64,000 bases of DNA from Pseudodesulfovibrio hydrargyri (GCF_001874525.1 NZ_LKAQ01000004.1:2446730-2510729), one strand, 5' to 3'; shown: positions 48,164-56,205, counted from the stretch's first letter. Notes: generated from the sequence alone by a model not told the origin. Program-made: numbers and translations.

Positions 48164-48802
48164 TTACTCCTGGGTGGAAATGTCGGCCAGGCCGTGGCGC
48201 AGGAAGGTGGCCAGGGACCGGGCCCGGTCCGGCAGGGTGGCGGCGGGCGCGAGCCCGTTGTCCAGCGTGGGCACGGCGTAGCCCTGGAGGAAGCGGTCCA
48301 TGACCGCGTGCAGGGTGAATACGGCCATTTCCACGTCCAGATCGGCGGGCAGTTGTCCGTCCCGGACGCCGCCCTCGATGAGCTGCCGGAGGTATTTGGC
48401 GTGCGCGCCCCGGATCTCGCCGAGAAAGCGCTCGCGCAGGGGAAAATTTTCGTTGAAGAGCATCTTCAGATAGATGCGGTAGAGGTTCGGGTGTCCGTCC
48501 ACGAACCGGGCTCCGGCCAGGAAACTCTGCTCGATGCGTTCGAAGAAGCCGAGGCCGGGGGTGTCGCGGATGGCCTTGAGCGGCTTCTTGAAATCGCTCA
48601 CCGCGCGGCTGAAGAGATGCTCGAACAGCCCCTGCTTGTTGCCGAAATACTTGAACAGCGAACCCTTGGCGATGCCCAGGCGGTCCACGATGCGGTTGAC
48701 CGACGCCTGGTGGTAGCCGTGCTCGGCGAACTCCACGGTGGCCTCGTCCAGGACGCGCTGCCGTTTCTCCTCGGGCAGGTTCTCAAAGGTGTTTTTCGTC
48801 AA
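48164..48802 (-). CDS. TetR-family regulator of the mqn operon
   Basis: The 212-residue protein has an N-terminal TetR helix-turn-helix (YHQASVNRIVDRLGIAKGSL, FKYFGNKQGL) and a helical ligand-binding domain. It is the first gene of tetR-mqnE-mqnC-mqnA. A perfect palindrome in its own promoter (48846-48865) is the likely operator, so it should repress itself and the menaquinone genes. The ligand is unknown; a quinone, fatty acid or redox signal are guesses. Confidence 0.88.
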   Translation of the reverse strand: MTKNTFENLPEEKRQRVLDEATVEFAEHGYHQASVNRIVDRLGIAKGSLFKYFGNKQGLFEHLFSRAVSDFKKPLKAIRDTPGLGFFERIEQSFLAGARFVDGHPNLYRIYLKMLFNENFPLRERFLGEIRGAHAKYLRQLIEGGVRDGQLPADLDVEMAVFTLHAVMDRFLQGYAVPTLDNGLAPAATLPDRARSLATFLRHGLADISTQE

Positions 48803-48845
48803 TTGTGCCGCTCCCGCACTTGCGCTTTCCCGATCGTTCCATTAG

Positions 48846-48865
48846 TGGTGACCAGGTGGTCACCA
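48846..48865. promoter_or_regulatory. Palindromic operator, probably for the adjacent TetR protein
   Basis: Perfect 9-bp arms (TGGTGACCA and TGGTCACCA) flank a 2-bp centre. The palindrome lies directly downstream of the -10 box of the leftward promoter and covers the expected start site. It is 44 nt from the tetR start and 67 nt from mqnD, so both directions could be affected. Confidence 0.75.
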
Positions 48866-48894
48866 TGAGTACAAGGGCACGACGGCAGTGTCAA
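48866..48894 (-). promoter_or_regulatory. Candidate promoter of tetR-mqnE-mqnC-mqnA
   Basis: On the minus strand, TTGACA (48894-48889) and TACTCA (48871-48866) are separated by 17 nt, the same boxes and spacing as the S10 promoter. The operator begins at the next base. Confidence 0.7.
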
Positions 48895-48931
48895 GCGTGG
48901 TGGTGAAATCTTGTTAAAACAAAGAGTTGTA

Positions 48932-49759
48932 ATGAAAAATAAACTATCTTTGGGCTATTCCCCCTGCCCCAACGATACCTTCATCTTTCACGCCCTGACC
49001 ATGGGGCTGGTTCCGTGGGCGGGCGGGCTCGACGTGACCCTGGCCGACGTGGAGGAGCTCAACGGGCTGGCCGCCCGGGGCGCGCTGGACGTGGTCAAGG
49101 TGTCCACGGCGGCGGCCGCCGGGATCTTGGACGAGTATGTGCTGCTGCGCGCTGGCGGGGCCATGGGATATGGAGCCGGGCCGGTGCTGGTGGCCGGGGA
49201 GGGGCGGACGCTCCAGTCCCTGGACGGCGGCAGGGTGGCCATTCCGGGCGAGCGGACCACGGCCAACCTGATTTTCGGATTGTGCTGCCGGGAGGCCGGG
49301 ATTTCGGTCAGGCGCATGCCCATGGTCTTTGACGAGGTCATGCCCGCCGTGGAGGCGGGGATCGTGGACGCGGGCGTGGTCATCCACGAAGGGCGGTTCA
49401 CCTTCGGCGAGCGCGGCCTGATCCGGGTGCTGGACCTGGGGGCGTGGTGGGAGGCGCATACCGGCCTGCCCATCCCGCTGGGGGCCATCGCCATCAAGCG
49501 GTCACTGGGGGAGGACACGGCCCGGCGCATGAACGAGGCTATCCGCCAGAGCCTGCTGTTCGCCCGCAACGAGCCCGAGGCCGGACGCGACTATATCCGC
49601 GGGCACGCCCAGGAACTGAGCGAAGCCGTGGTCCAGACCCACATCGAGACGTTCGTCACGGACTACAGCCTGGACGCGGGCGAGGCCGGGGTGCGGGCGG
49701 TTTCTCGCCTGCTGGCCGAGGCGGGTTGCACCCGCAAGGATATCTTCATCACCCTTTAG
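48932..49759 (+). CDS. mqnD: 1,4-dihydroxy-6-naphthoate synthase (menaquinone futalosine pathway)
   Basis: MqnD makes 1,4-dihydroxy-6-naphthoate from cyclic de-hypoxanthinylfutalosine. The 275-residue protein begins MKNKLSLGYSPCPNDTFIF, with DVVKVSTAAAAGIL, GYGAGPVLVA and VVIHEGRFTF, typical of the MqnD fold. The ATG at 48932 is chosen over an upstream TTG at 48911. It is transcribed away from tetR-mqnECA. Its stop overlaps that of the convergent EamA gene. Confidence 0.93.
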   Translation: MKNKLSLGYSPCPNDTFIFHALTMGLVPWAGGLDVTLADVEELNGLAARGALDVVKVSTAAAAGILDEYVLLRAGGAMGYGAGPVLVAGEGRTLQSLDGGRVAIPGERTTANLIFGLCCREAGISVRRMPMVFDEVMPAVEAGIVDAGVVIHEGRFTFGERGLIRVLDLGAWWEAHTGLPIPLGAIAIKRSLGEDTARRMNEAIRQSLLFARNEPEAGRDYIRGHAQELSEAVVQTHIETFVTDYSLDAGEAGVRAVSRLLAEAGCTRKDIFITL

Positions 49760-50661
49760 GTTGCGGGGACGGGCTTTTTGGCCTTGGTGTCCTGGCTGAC
49801 GTATACGCCGACGATGACCAGGCCAGAGGCCGCGTACTGCATCCAGTTGAGCCGTTCGCCCAGCAGGACCAGTCCCATGACCAGGGTGATGACCGGGATG
49901 AGGTTGATGAACGACGAGGCTTGGCCCGCCGGGATCTTGGACATGCCGTAGTTGTACATGCCGTACGCCCCGATGGTCACGAACACGCCCAGGTACAGGA
50001 CGCTGGTCACCCCAACGGGGTCGAAGGACGAGGGAAGCTGCGTGGACGGCAAAAAGAGCAGCGGGAAATAGAACAGGGAGCCCGTGAAGGCCTGGATCAT
50101 GGTCAAGAACCACGGGTTGTAGCGGGGGCTGAGCTTCTTGAAGGCGATCATGTACCCGCAGGCGCAGACCATGGCCATGAATTCGAGGAAGTTGCCGAAC
50201 ACCGGGTTGGACGCCGTTTCCGTGGCTTCGGCAACGCTGGACAGGACCACGGCCCCGGCGATGGCCAGGCCGAACCCGGTCACCGTGCGCCGGGTCAGGG
50301 GTTCGTTCAGGGTCAGGCGCGCGGCCACGGCCACCATGAGCGGCAGCAGGGCGCAGATCATCCCGGCCTGGGACGCGTCGGTGTAGGTCAGGGCCATGGC
50401 CTCGAAGATGAAATAGAAGCCGGGCTCGCAGATGCCCATGAAGGCGAGCAGCTTCCAGTCGCCGGGGTGGTAGTCGATCCGCCTCAGGCTCCTGAAGACC
50501 AGCAGGAAACAGACCGAGGCCACGAACATGCGGCCGAAGATGACCACCATGGGATCGAACCGCTGAAAGGCGATCTTGAGCACGATGAACGAACTGGCCC
50601 AAAGCAGGACCGCCGCCCCGAGCGCCAGCAGCGCCCTCGATTTCCCTTCAGCGATGACCAT
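49756..50661 (-). CDS. EamA-family (DMT superfamily) transporter
   Basis: The 301-residue inner-membrane protein has ten predicted helices in two EamA repeats (LLALGAAVLLWASSFIVLKI, LPLMVAVAARLTLNEPLTRR; FINLIPVITLVMGLVLLGER). These carriers usually export metabolites, but the substrate is unknown. The start MVIAEGKSRAL is supported by GGGAGG 6 nt upstream; a longer frame adds 15 unconserved residues. It is a single gene, convergent with mqnD. Confidence 0.85.
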   Translation of the reverse strand: MVIAEGKSRALLALGAAVLLWASSFIVLKIAFQRFDPMVVIFGRMFVASVCFLLVFRSLRRIDYHPGDWKLLAFMGICEPGFYFIFEAMALTYTDASQAGMICALLPLMVAVAARLTLNEPLTRRTVTGFGLAIAGAVVLSSVAEATETASNPVFGNFLEFMAMVCACGYMIAFKKLSPRYNPWFLTMIQAFTGSLFYFPLLFLPSTQLPSSFDPVGVTSVLYLGVFVTIGAYGMYNYGMSKIPAGQASSFINLIPVITLVMGLVLLGERLNWMQYAASGLVIVGVYVSQDTKAKKPVPAT

Positions 50662-50779
50662 GTGCAACCTCCCGAGGATGTGATCGAACCGTCTACCATT
50701 GTTCACCCGTGAAGGGAATGGGGTTCCCCATCACTTATTCGGATGGCGAGGATAGGAAGCTCTCAAGGGCCCGAAACGC

Positions 50780-50811
50780 GAAAAGGGCCCCGCTTGCGCA
50801 GGACCCTTTCC
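50780..50811 (-). terminator. Candidate terminator of the small zinc-ribbon gene
   Basis: AAAGGG.CC pairs with GG.CCCTTT across an 11-nt loop with one mismatch, 23 nt past the stop codon on the minus strand, followed by a weak T-rich stretch. Confidence 0.5.
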
Positions 50812-50833
50812 ACGGTGTTCTATGAAATATCCC

Positions 50834-51103
50834 CTAGTGGGGGCAGACGGCGAGGACGTTAACCGGCTTGAAGCCGTTGTCCGGGTTCTCGGCGTAGCGG
50901 CAGCCCAGATGGGAATCGTCGCGCTTGTGCATGATGTCGGTCTCGGAGCCGAGATAGTGCGGACAATTGTTGTTGTTGCAGATGAGGATGACTCCCCAAC
51001 CGGTCTCGGGCGGCGCCAGCCATGCGTCCAGCCTTTTGCCGCAATGCGGACAGTCCCTGTCGGGCAACTCCGTGACGATGCCGGCGTATTCGTGAGTAAC
51101 CAT
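50834..51103 (-). CDS. Small conserved-looking zinc-ribbon protein of unknown function
   Basis: The 89-residue protein has CPHCGKRLDAWL near the N-terminus and CNNNNCPHYLGS about 30 residues later, a plausible four-cysteine zinc ribbon. Conserved-looking aromatic and histidine residues follow. The start MVTHEYAGIV is supported by AAGGAG 9 nt upstream. It is monocistronic with its own terminator. I do not recognise the family; the length and CxxC spacing suggest a small regulatory or RNA-binding protein. Confidence 0.65.
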   Translation of the reverse strand: MVTHEYAGIVTELPDRDCPHCGKRLDAWLAPPETGWGVILICNNNNCPHYLGSETDIMHKRDDSHLGCRYAENPDNGFKPVNVLAVCPH

Positions 51104-51205
51104 CTCTATCATCTCCTTATGTGCGGCGGATCGGGCCGTCATTGATTCAATACAGACAAGATAATCCCCCAACCCCGCCCGTCAAGTCCGGTCAGGTGTT
51201 TTTTT

Positions 51206-51288
51206 GCCTCCGGCGGCCAGGGGGAAGGGGGAAAGGGAAGCCCTTTTCAAAGGGTTCCCTTTCCCCCTTCCCCCGGCCGCCGGAGGCG
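51206..51288. repeat. Dispersed 3'-end palindromic repeat, copy D (near-perfect hairpin)
   Basis: This 83-bp palindrome has 33-bp arms (GCCTCCGGCGGCC plus the GGGGGAAGGGGG arm) with a single extra base, and an inner CCCTTT/AAAGGG tip. It begins directly after the darP stop. It lacks the CCGCTTCGCGG tail found in copies A, B, C and E, so it is symmetric. Confidence 0.88.
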
Positions 51289-51289
51289 C

Positions 51290-51814
51290 CTACTCCCCCT
51301 CGATGTCGCGGAGGAGGCGGAAGAGGGCGCGGGTGTCTTTGGGGGGCGCGTCGTTGGCCTTTTCGCGGCGCGCGCCGAGGGTCAGCTGGCGCAGGCGCTG
51401 GCCTTGTTCGGAGTGGCTGTCGAACAGTTCCTGGAGCAGGTCGTCGTCGCCGTCCACCAGGCGGTCGCGCAGGTCTTCGATGCGTTGGAAGGCCTTGGTT
51501 TTGACCGTGTGGCCGCGTTGGGCGGCCTCGACCAGTTCGCTGACGTGGGTGGTGTCGAAGGTGCGCATGAGCTTGCCCACGTACTGCATGTGGCGGCGTC
51601 TGGCCTCGTGCTTGGTAATGGTCTTTATGAGCAGCAGGGCCTTTTCCACGTCCGGGGGCAGGCCCGCTTCCCTGACCACCTTGTCGCCCAGCGCGGCCAG
51701 GTCGGCCCCGAGCTGTTGCAGGGCGGTCATGTCGCGCTTGAGTTGGGAGCGGCTCGGGCGGTCTTCGATCTCGTCGAAGTCGGAAGGGAGGTAGGTCGGT
51801 TTCTTTTTTGCCAT
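51290..51814 (-). CDS. darP: Ribosome-associated protein DarP/YjgA (DUF615)
   Basis: DarP is a dual-action 50S assembly factor in E. coli. The 174-residue protein has an N-terminal acidic segment with SRSQLKRDMTALQQLGADLA and IKTITKHEARRRHMQYVGKL, then a charged helical C-terminus (RLRQLTLGARREKA). It is the last gene behind the Mla-type operon, sharing a base with the upstream gene's stop, so it is probably co-transcribed. A link to lipid transport is not expected from function. Confidence 0.88.
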   Translation of the reverse strand: MAKKKPTYLPSDFDEIEDRPSRSQLKRDMTALQQLGADLAALGDKVVREAGLPPDVEKALLLIKTITKHEARRRHMQYVGKLMRTFDTTHVSELVEAAQRGHTVKTKAFQRIEDLRDRLVDGDDDLLQELFDSHSEQGQRLRQLTLGARREKANDAPPKDTRALFRLLRDIEGE

Positions 51815-52431
51815 CAGTCTTTGAGCGGCGCGGCGGCCAGGTCGGTTTCAAGGGCGGCGTAGATGCGCTCCACGCCTTGGGTCATGGCCTTGACCAGGGT
51901 CCGGGGATCGGCGTCGGCCAGGGGCACGCGTTCGGCGTAGGAAGCGGAGAAGACGATGGCGTTGTCCGCGGTGGATTCGTCCACCACGAAGAACTGCATC
52001 TCGACCACGGCGGCGGGCCGGTCGCCGGAATAGTCGCCGTACAGGGCGTTGACCGTGCCTTCCAGGGTCAGGGTCGGCACGACCATGCTGCCCGGCTCGA
52101 TGATGTGGCTGAACAGGCCGGATTCGCCCAGCCAGCGGCGCAGTTCAGTGGTCAGCATGCTGCCGGGGTTGACGAAGAACATGTTGTAGAAGTCGGATTC
52201 CACGCTTCCCTCCGCGCCCCGGTAGACCAGTTCGCGGGTGTTGTAGAGGTCCGAAACGGACAGCCGTCGGGCCATGAGGACGATGCCCCTGGGCGCGTCG
52301 GCCTTTTGGGCGGTGCGCGCCGGGGATATCTGGTAGTAGTGCTTTTCCAGGGGCTTGCCGCCCAGCTTGACGCAGGCCGAGGCGGCCAGGGCCGTGACCA
52401 GGAGGGCGATGGGGATGAGGTGTCGTTTCAT
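51814..52431 (-). CDS. ABC-transport auxiliary lipoprotein (PqiC/DUF330 family)
   Basis: The 205-residue precursor starts MKRHLIPIALLVTALAASAC, a lipoprotein signal peptide with cysteine 20 as the acylation site. The mature part (KHYYQISPAR, RGIVLMARRLSVSDLYNTRE, LVYRG) matches the PqiC/ABC_trans_aux pattern. It should sit on a membrane facing the periplasm and serve the MCE transporter encoded just upstream. The ATG at 52431 is preferred over a GTG three codons earlier. Confidence 0.82.
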   Translation of the reverse strand: MKRHLIPIALLVTALAASACVKLGGKPLEKHYYQISPARTAQKADAPRGIVLMARRLSVSDLYNTRELVYRGAEGSVESDFYNMFFVNPGSMLTTELRRWLGESGLFSHIIEPGSMVVPTLTLEGTVNALYGDYSGDRPAAVVEMQFFVVDESTADNAIVFSASYAERVPLADADPRTLVKAMTQGVERIYAALETDLAAAPLKD

Positions 52432-52443
52432 GGCGGTCACCGC

Positions 52444-53595
52444 TTAATTGCCTTCGGGATGGGGTTTGTTCGGCGGGGTGCCGAAGATCACGCCGGACGG
52501 GTACCGCTTGGCGTCGTCCGTGAGTTCCTTGACGTTCTCCATGACCTCCCTGGTGTCCTCGATGATGGACCGGACGTTGGCCTCCTGCGAGGCGGCCACG
52601 CCGTTGAGGCGGTTGACCAGGGTATGGACCTTGGTCACGGCGTTGGCCAGGTCGGCCGAGGCCTTGGAGACGTTTTCCAGGGTCGGGGCGATCTCGGCCA
52701 TGGCCTTGTCCATGCGCGGGTCGGTCAGGGTCTTGCTCAGGACCTGGGAGGCCTGCTTGAAGCTGGCGATGGCCGCCCGGGCCTCTGCCGCCGCATTGAT
52801 GATGTTGTCGGCGGATTCCCCGGTGATGCGGTCGACGTTGGTCAGGATGGAGGCCGTTTTCGGGATGATGGTTCCGGCGGCCGGGTCGGCGAGCAGCTTG
52901 TCGGTCCGGGACAGGATGCTCCGGGTGGACTGGAGGATGTCGAGCACGCGGTTGCCCGCCTCCTTGCCGCCCTCGGTCTTCATGAATTGGTCGATGGTTC
53001 CGACGATGGACTTGACGTCCTTGATGATCGATTCGAGGTCTTCCTGCTTCAGGCTGCTCAGGGTCTTGCTGATGGTGGTCACGGCCTCCTCGACCCGGCT
53101 CAGGGTGGAGGGCACGGACGGGATGTACGCATACTCCGGGGTCCAGTCGATGGGCAGGGGCGGGTTGCTCTCGGGGTCCTGATAGACCGTGTTCAGGAAG
53201 AGCTGGCCGGTCAGCCCCAGGGAGGTGGGCCGGATGCGCATGCCGCGCTCGGCGTCGCGGGCCACGTATTTGACGAAGTCCTCCTCGGTCAGGTTCTCAA
53301 ACAGGTCCGGGTTGATTTCGCAGCGGACGTATACGTAGCGCGCCTCGTTCGAGGTGGCATCGGGATAGATGTTGGACACGAAATTGATTTCGGCCACCCG
53401 GCCCACCTGGACGCCGCGCAGCTTGACCGGGGAGCCCACGGACAGTCCGTTGACCGACTCGTCGAAGTAGGTTTCCAGGGGGTAGGTCGTCTGGAAGAAG
53501 CGCCCGGCCCCGAGGATGATGACCACGGCCAGGAGCATGCCGGTGCCGAGGATGATGTACACGCCCAGCTTGAAGTAGTCTTTTTTGCGTACCAT
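52444..53595 (-). CDS. mlaD: MCE-domain periplasmic lipid-binding protein (MlaD-like)
   Basis: MlaD-type proteins form hexameric rings that carry phospholipid between membranes. The 383-residue protein has an N-terminal anchor helix (GVYIILGTGMLLAVVIILGA), an MCE domain (about residues 38-130, GLSVGSPVKLRGVQVGRV) and a long helical C-terminal region with coiled-coil character. The length is well above E. coli MlaD (183) and like other MCE proteins with helical tails. It follows mlaF by 3 nt. Confidence 0.9.
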   Translation of the reverse strand: MVRKKDYFKLGVYIILGTGMLLAVVIILGAGRFFQTTYPLETYFDESVNGLSVGSPVKLRGVQVGRVAEINFVSNIYPDATSNEARYVYVRCEINPDLFENLTEEDFVKYVARDAERGMRIRPTSLGLTGQLFLNTVYQDPESNPPLPIDWTPEYAYIPSVPSTLSRVEEAVTTISKTLSSLKQEDLESIIKDVKSIVGTIDQFMKTEGGKEAGNRVLDILQSTRSILSRTDKLLADPAAGTIIPKTASILTNVDRITGESADNIINAAAEARAAIASFKQASQVLSKTLTDPRMDKAMAEIAPTLENVSKASADLANAVTKVHTLVNRLNGVAASQEANVRSIIEDTREVMENVKELTDDAKRYPSGVIFGTPPNKPHPEGN

Positions 53596-53598
53596 TGC

Positions 53599-54399
53599 CT
53601 ATCCTTGAGCTGCCGGTTGTCCGTCCGGTTCACGGCCGGGGGCGTCCGTGTCGGGCTGCCGGAGAAAGAAGCGCCGGACGGACGGGTTGTCCGAGGTGTC
53701 GCGCAGCTCGCGCGGGTCGCCCTCGGCCACGATGGATTTGACTTCCTTGTCGAGCATGATAACCCGATCCGCTATTTTGTAAATGCTTTCCAGTTCATGG
53801 GTGACGATGACGAAGGTGATGCCCAGGTTTTTGGACAGGTCCAGGATCAGCTCGTCCAGGACCGCGCTGGAGATGGGGTCCAGACCCGCGCCCGGCTCGT
53901 CCAGGAAAAGAATGCCGGGGTCCAGGGCCATGGCCCGGGCGATGGCCGCCCGCTTCTTCATGCCGCCGGACAGGGCGGCGGGCATCTTGAAGGCCGCGTT
54001 CTCCATGTCGACCATGGCCAGCTTGGACTTGGCGATGAGCTCTATGGCGTCCGGGGGCAGATCGGTGAACTCCTCAAGCGGGAGCATGACGTTCTGGAGC
54101 ACGGACATGGAGCCGAAGAGCGCGCCCATCTGGTACATGACCCCGAACTTGCGGATGATCGCCTGGCGCGCGTCGCCCGAGGCCGAGGTCAGCTCCTCGT
54201 CGCCGTAATAGACCTGCCCGGCCATGGGCTCGACCAGGCCGATCATGTTCTTGAGCAGGGTGGATTTGCCGCAGCCCGAGCCGCCGAGGATGATGAAGAC
54301 CTCGCCGTGGTGGACGTCGAAGGTGACGTCGTCCACGATGACGGTGCCGTCGTAGCCGCAGGTCAGGTTGCGCACGCTGATGACCGCTGTGTTTTCCAT
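53599..54399 (-). CDS. mlaF: ABC transporter ATPase (MlaF-like)
   Basis: This is the energising subunit of the MCE lipid transporter. The 266-residue protein has Walker A (GGSGCGKST, residues 39-47), the signature LSGGMKKRAAIARAMA and Walker B (ILFLDEPGAGLDP). It lies between mlaE and mlaD in the conserved order, 9 nt after mlaE. Confidence 0.93.
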   Translation of the reverse strand: MENTAVISVRNLTCGYDGTVIVDDVTFDVHHGEVFIILGGSGCGKSTLLKNMIGLVEPMAGQVYYGDEELTSASGDARQAIIRKFGVMYQMGALFGSMSVLQNVMLPLEEFTDLPPDAIELIAKSKLAMVDMENAAFKMPAALSGGMKKRAAIARAMALDPGILFLDEPGAGLDPISSAVLDELILDLSKNLGITFVIVTHELESIYKIADRVIMLDKEVKSIVAEGDPRELRDTSDNPSVRRFFLRQPDTDAPGREPDGQPAAQG

Positions 54400-54408
54400 G
54401 CCCGCCGC

Positions 54409-55554
54409 CTAGAAGTCCAGGTAGTAGAACGCCACGGCGAAGATGCCGTCGGCGAACGCGATGAGGATGATTCCCGAGACCACGGCGCTGGTGGTGGACA
54501 GCCCCACCGCGCTGGCCCCGGACCGGGTCTGCATGCCGCGCAGGCAGCCCACGCCCGCCACCAGGAAGCTGAAAACCAGCCCCTTGGACATGCCGCCCCA
54601 GAAGTCGGACATGCCGACGTAGGAGAAGACGCGGGATGTGAAGGTCACCAGCGGGTAGCCCATGGAGAGCATGACCAGGGCGCCGCCCACCAGGCTGGCC
54701 AGGTTGAAGAACATGGTCATCAGCGGGACCATGAGCATGGTCGCCAGCAGCTTGGGGACCACCAGAAAACGCATGGGCGAGAGCCCCATGGTGGTCAGGG
54801 CGTCCAGCTCCTCGTTGATTTTCATGGTCCCGATCTCGGCGGCGAAGGCCGAGCCGGACCGGGCGGCCAGGAGGATGGAGGTGACCAGCGGGCCCATCTC
54901 GCGGAACATGACCAGGCCGAGCATGTTGGGCACGAATATCTCGCCGCCGAACCGCTGCAGGCTGATGGCCGACTGGAAGGACATGATCAGCCCCATGAGA
55001 AAGCCGATGAGCGCGATAATGAACGTGGACTCCACGCCCACGTTGACGCAGGCCAGGACGACGTCCTTCCAGCGCACCTTGTTTGGCCGGAGCACGACCT
55101 GGGCGAGCAGGGAGACGGATTCGCCCACAAAGGCGACCATCTCGCGGATGCCGCGCCAGATCTCGCCGCTACAGGCCTCCAGCGACTCGGCCAGGCTGCG
55201 CCGTTCCAACTCGGCGGACTGCGGCTTGGGCAACACGTTGTCCCAGGTCAGGGACACCATGCGGCGGTCCTCTTCGCGCAGGTTGTCCAGGGCTATTGCG
55301 GCGTCCCGCTCCGCGCACAACTCCTTGAGTTTGAGCAGCAGAGCCACGCCCGCGCCGTCCATATAGGTCACGCCCCCGCAGTCGGCGGTCAGCCGGGCGA
55401 AGGAGGCCGAGGACGCGCCCTTGACGGTCTCGTCCCAGACCGAGGCCGCGCCCGCCGCGTCCAGGCGGCCGGACAGGGCCACGACCAGGCCGTCGGCCCG
55501 GCTTGAAACCGTGACCCTCGCGTCGGTCCGGCTGCGGTTATCGTTGGTGGCCAT
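54409..55554 (-). CDS. mlaE: ABC transporter permease with fused STAS domain (MlaE-like)
   Basis: The 381-residue protein joins an N-terminal STAS domain (about residues 12-110, LVVALSGRLDAAGAASVWDE, YMDGAGVALLL) to an MlaE permease with about six membrane helices and the EELDALTTMGLSPMRFLV loop. In E. coli the STAS protein MlaB is separate, so here MlaB is fused to MlaE. It is first in the Mla-pqiC-darP operon. Confidence 0.92.
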   Translation of the reverse strand: MATNDNRSRTDARVTVSSRADGLVVALSGRLDAAGAASVWDETVKGASSASFARLTADCGGVTYMDGAGVALLLKLKELCAERDAAIALDNLREEDRRMVSLTWDNVLPKPQSAELERRSLAESLEACSGEIWRGIREMVAFVGESVSLLAQVVLRPNKVRWKDVVLACVNVGVESTFIIALIGFLMGLIMSFQSAISLQRFGGEIFVPNMLGLVMFREMGPLVTSILLAARSGSAFAAEIGTMKINEELDALTTMGLSPMRFLVVPKLLATMLMVPLMTMFFNLASLVGGALVMLSMGYPLVTFTSRVFSYVGMSDFWGGMSKGLVFSFLVAGVGCLRGMQTRSGASAVGLSTTSAVVSGIILIAFADGIFAVAFYYLDF

Positions 55555-55677
55555 GCGGTGTTTTCCTTGCTTGATTCCGGAGTTGTACTCCGAAGATATC
55601 GAATTGTCAGATTATCCGAGGCGGCGGGAAAAGAAAAGTTGTATGTGGAAGGGGGTGTGCCAGGGGCGGCATGGCGC

Positions 55678-55706
55678 TTGACAGGGGGTGGAAAGAATAT
55701 TATTCC
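55678..55706 (+). promoter_or_regulatory. Candidate promoter of lrp-putA
   Basis: A consensus TTGACA (55678-55683) is followed 17 nt later by TATTCC (55701-55706), in the 160-nt divergent gap with mlaE. The implied start site is next to the lrp ATG at 55715. Confidence 0.5.
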
Positions 55707-55714
55707 TTTATTCC

Positions 55715-56188
55715 ATGAATATCAGAAAAATTGACAAACTGGATTTGGAAATCCTGAACATCCTTCAGGAAGACGGAAAGGTTTCCAATGCCGAAATAGC
55801 CCGGAAGGTCGGCAAGGCTCCTTCGGCCGTGCTCGAGCGCGTGCGCAAGCTGAAGAAGAGCGGTATCATCAAGGGCTATGAATGTATTGTCAACCATAAA
55901 ACCCTGGGGCGCGGGCTGACCGCGTTCACTTCCATCCGGGTGGAAGAGGGAGTGGGCGCCACCGAGGTCGGCCAGAAGCTGGCCGAATTCCCCGAGGTTC
56001 TGGAAGTTCATTACACGGCGGGACGGGATTCGTATCTGGTCAAGGTCCGGGTGGAAGACACCGAGGCCTTGCAGGCGACACTGGCGAAGTTCGGCACCAT
56101 TGGCCCGGTCAGGGACACCAATTCGACCATTGTCCTGACCACGGTCAAGGAGTCACGGGTCATACCGCTACCCCACGAAAAAGACTAG
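55715..56188 (+). CDS. Lrp/AsnC-family regulator, probably of proline catabolism
   Basis: The 157-residue protein has an N-terminal winged helix (KIDKLDLEILNILQEDGKVS, AEIARKVGKAPSAVLERVRK) and an AsnC/RAM ligand-binding domain (EFPEVLEVHYTAGRDSYLVK). It lies 17 nt upstream of the proline dehydrogenase gene, an arrangement like PutR-PutA of other bacteria, so it may sense proline. The start is the ATG at 55715; the longer frame begins inside the putative promoter. No clear ribosome-binding site precedes the ATG. Confidence 0.87.
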   Translation: MNIRKIDKLDLEILNILQEDGKVSNAEIARKVGKAPSAVLERVRKLKKSGIIKGYECIVNHKTLGRGLTAFTSIRVEEGVGATEVGQKLAEFPEVLEVHYTAGRDSYLVKVRVEDTEALQATLAKFGTIGPVRDTNSTIVLTTVKESRVIPLPHEKD

Positions 56189-56205
56189 AACACAAGGAGT
56201 CAACA

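Noticed and set aside
51121-51851. Peptides of the GKGEREALFKGFPFPLPP kind from repeat copies
   Set aside because: They arise in every copy of the palindromic repeat, in several frames and on both strands, so they are non-coding artefacts.
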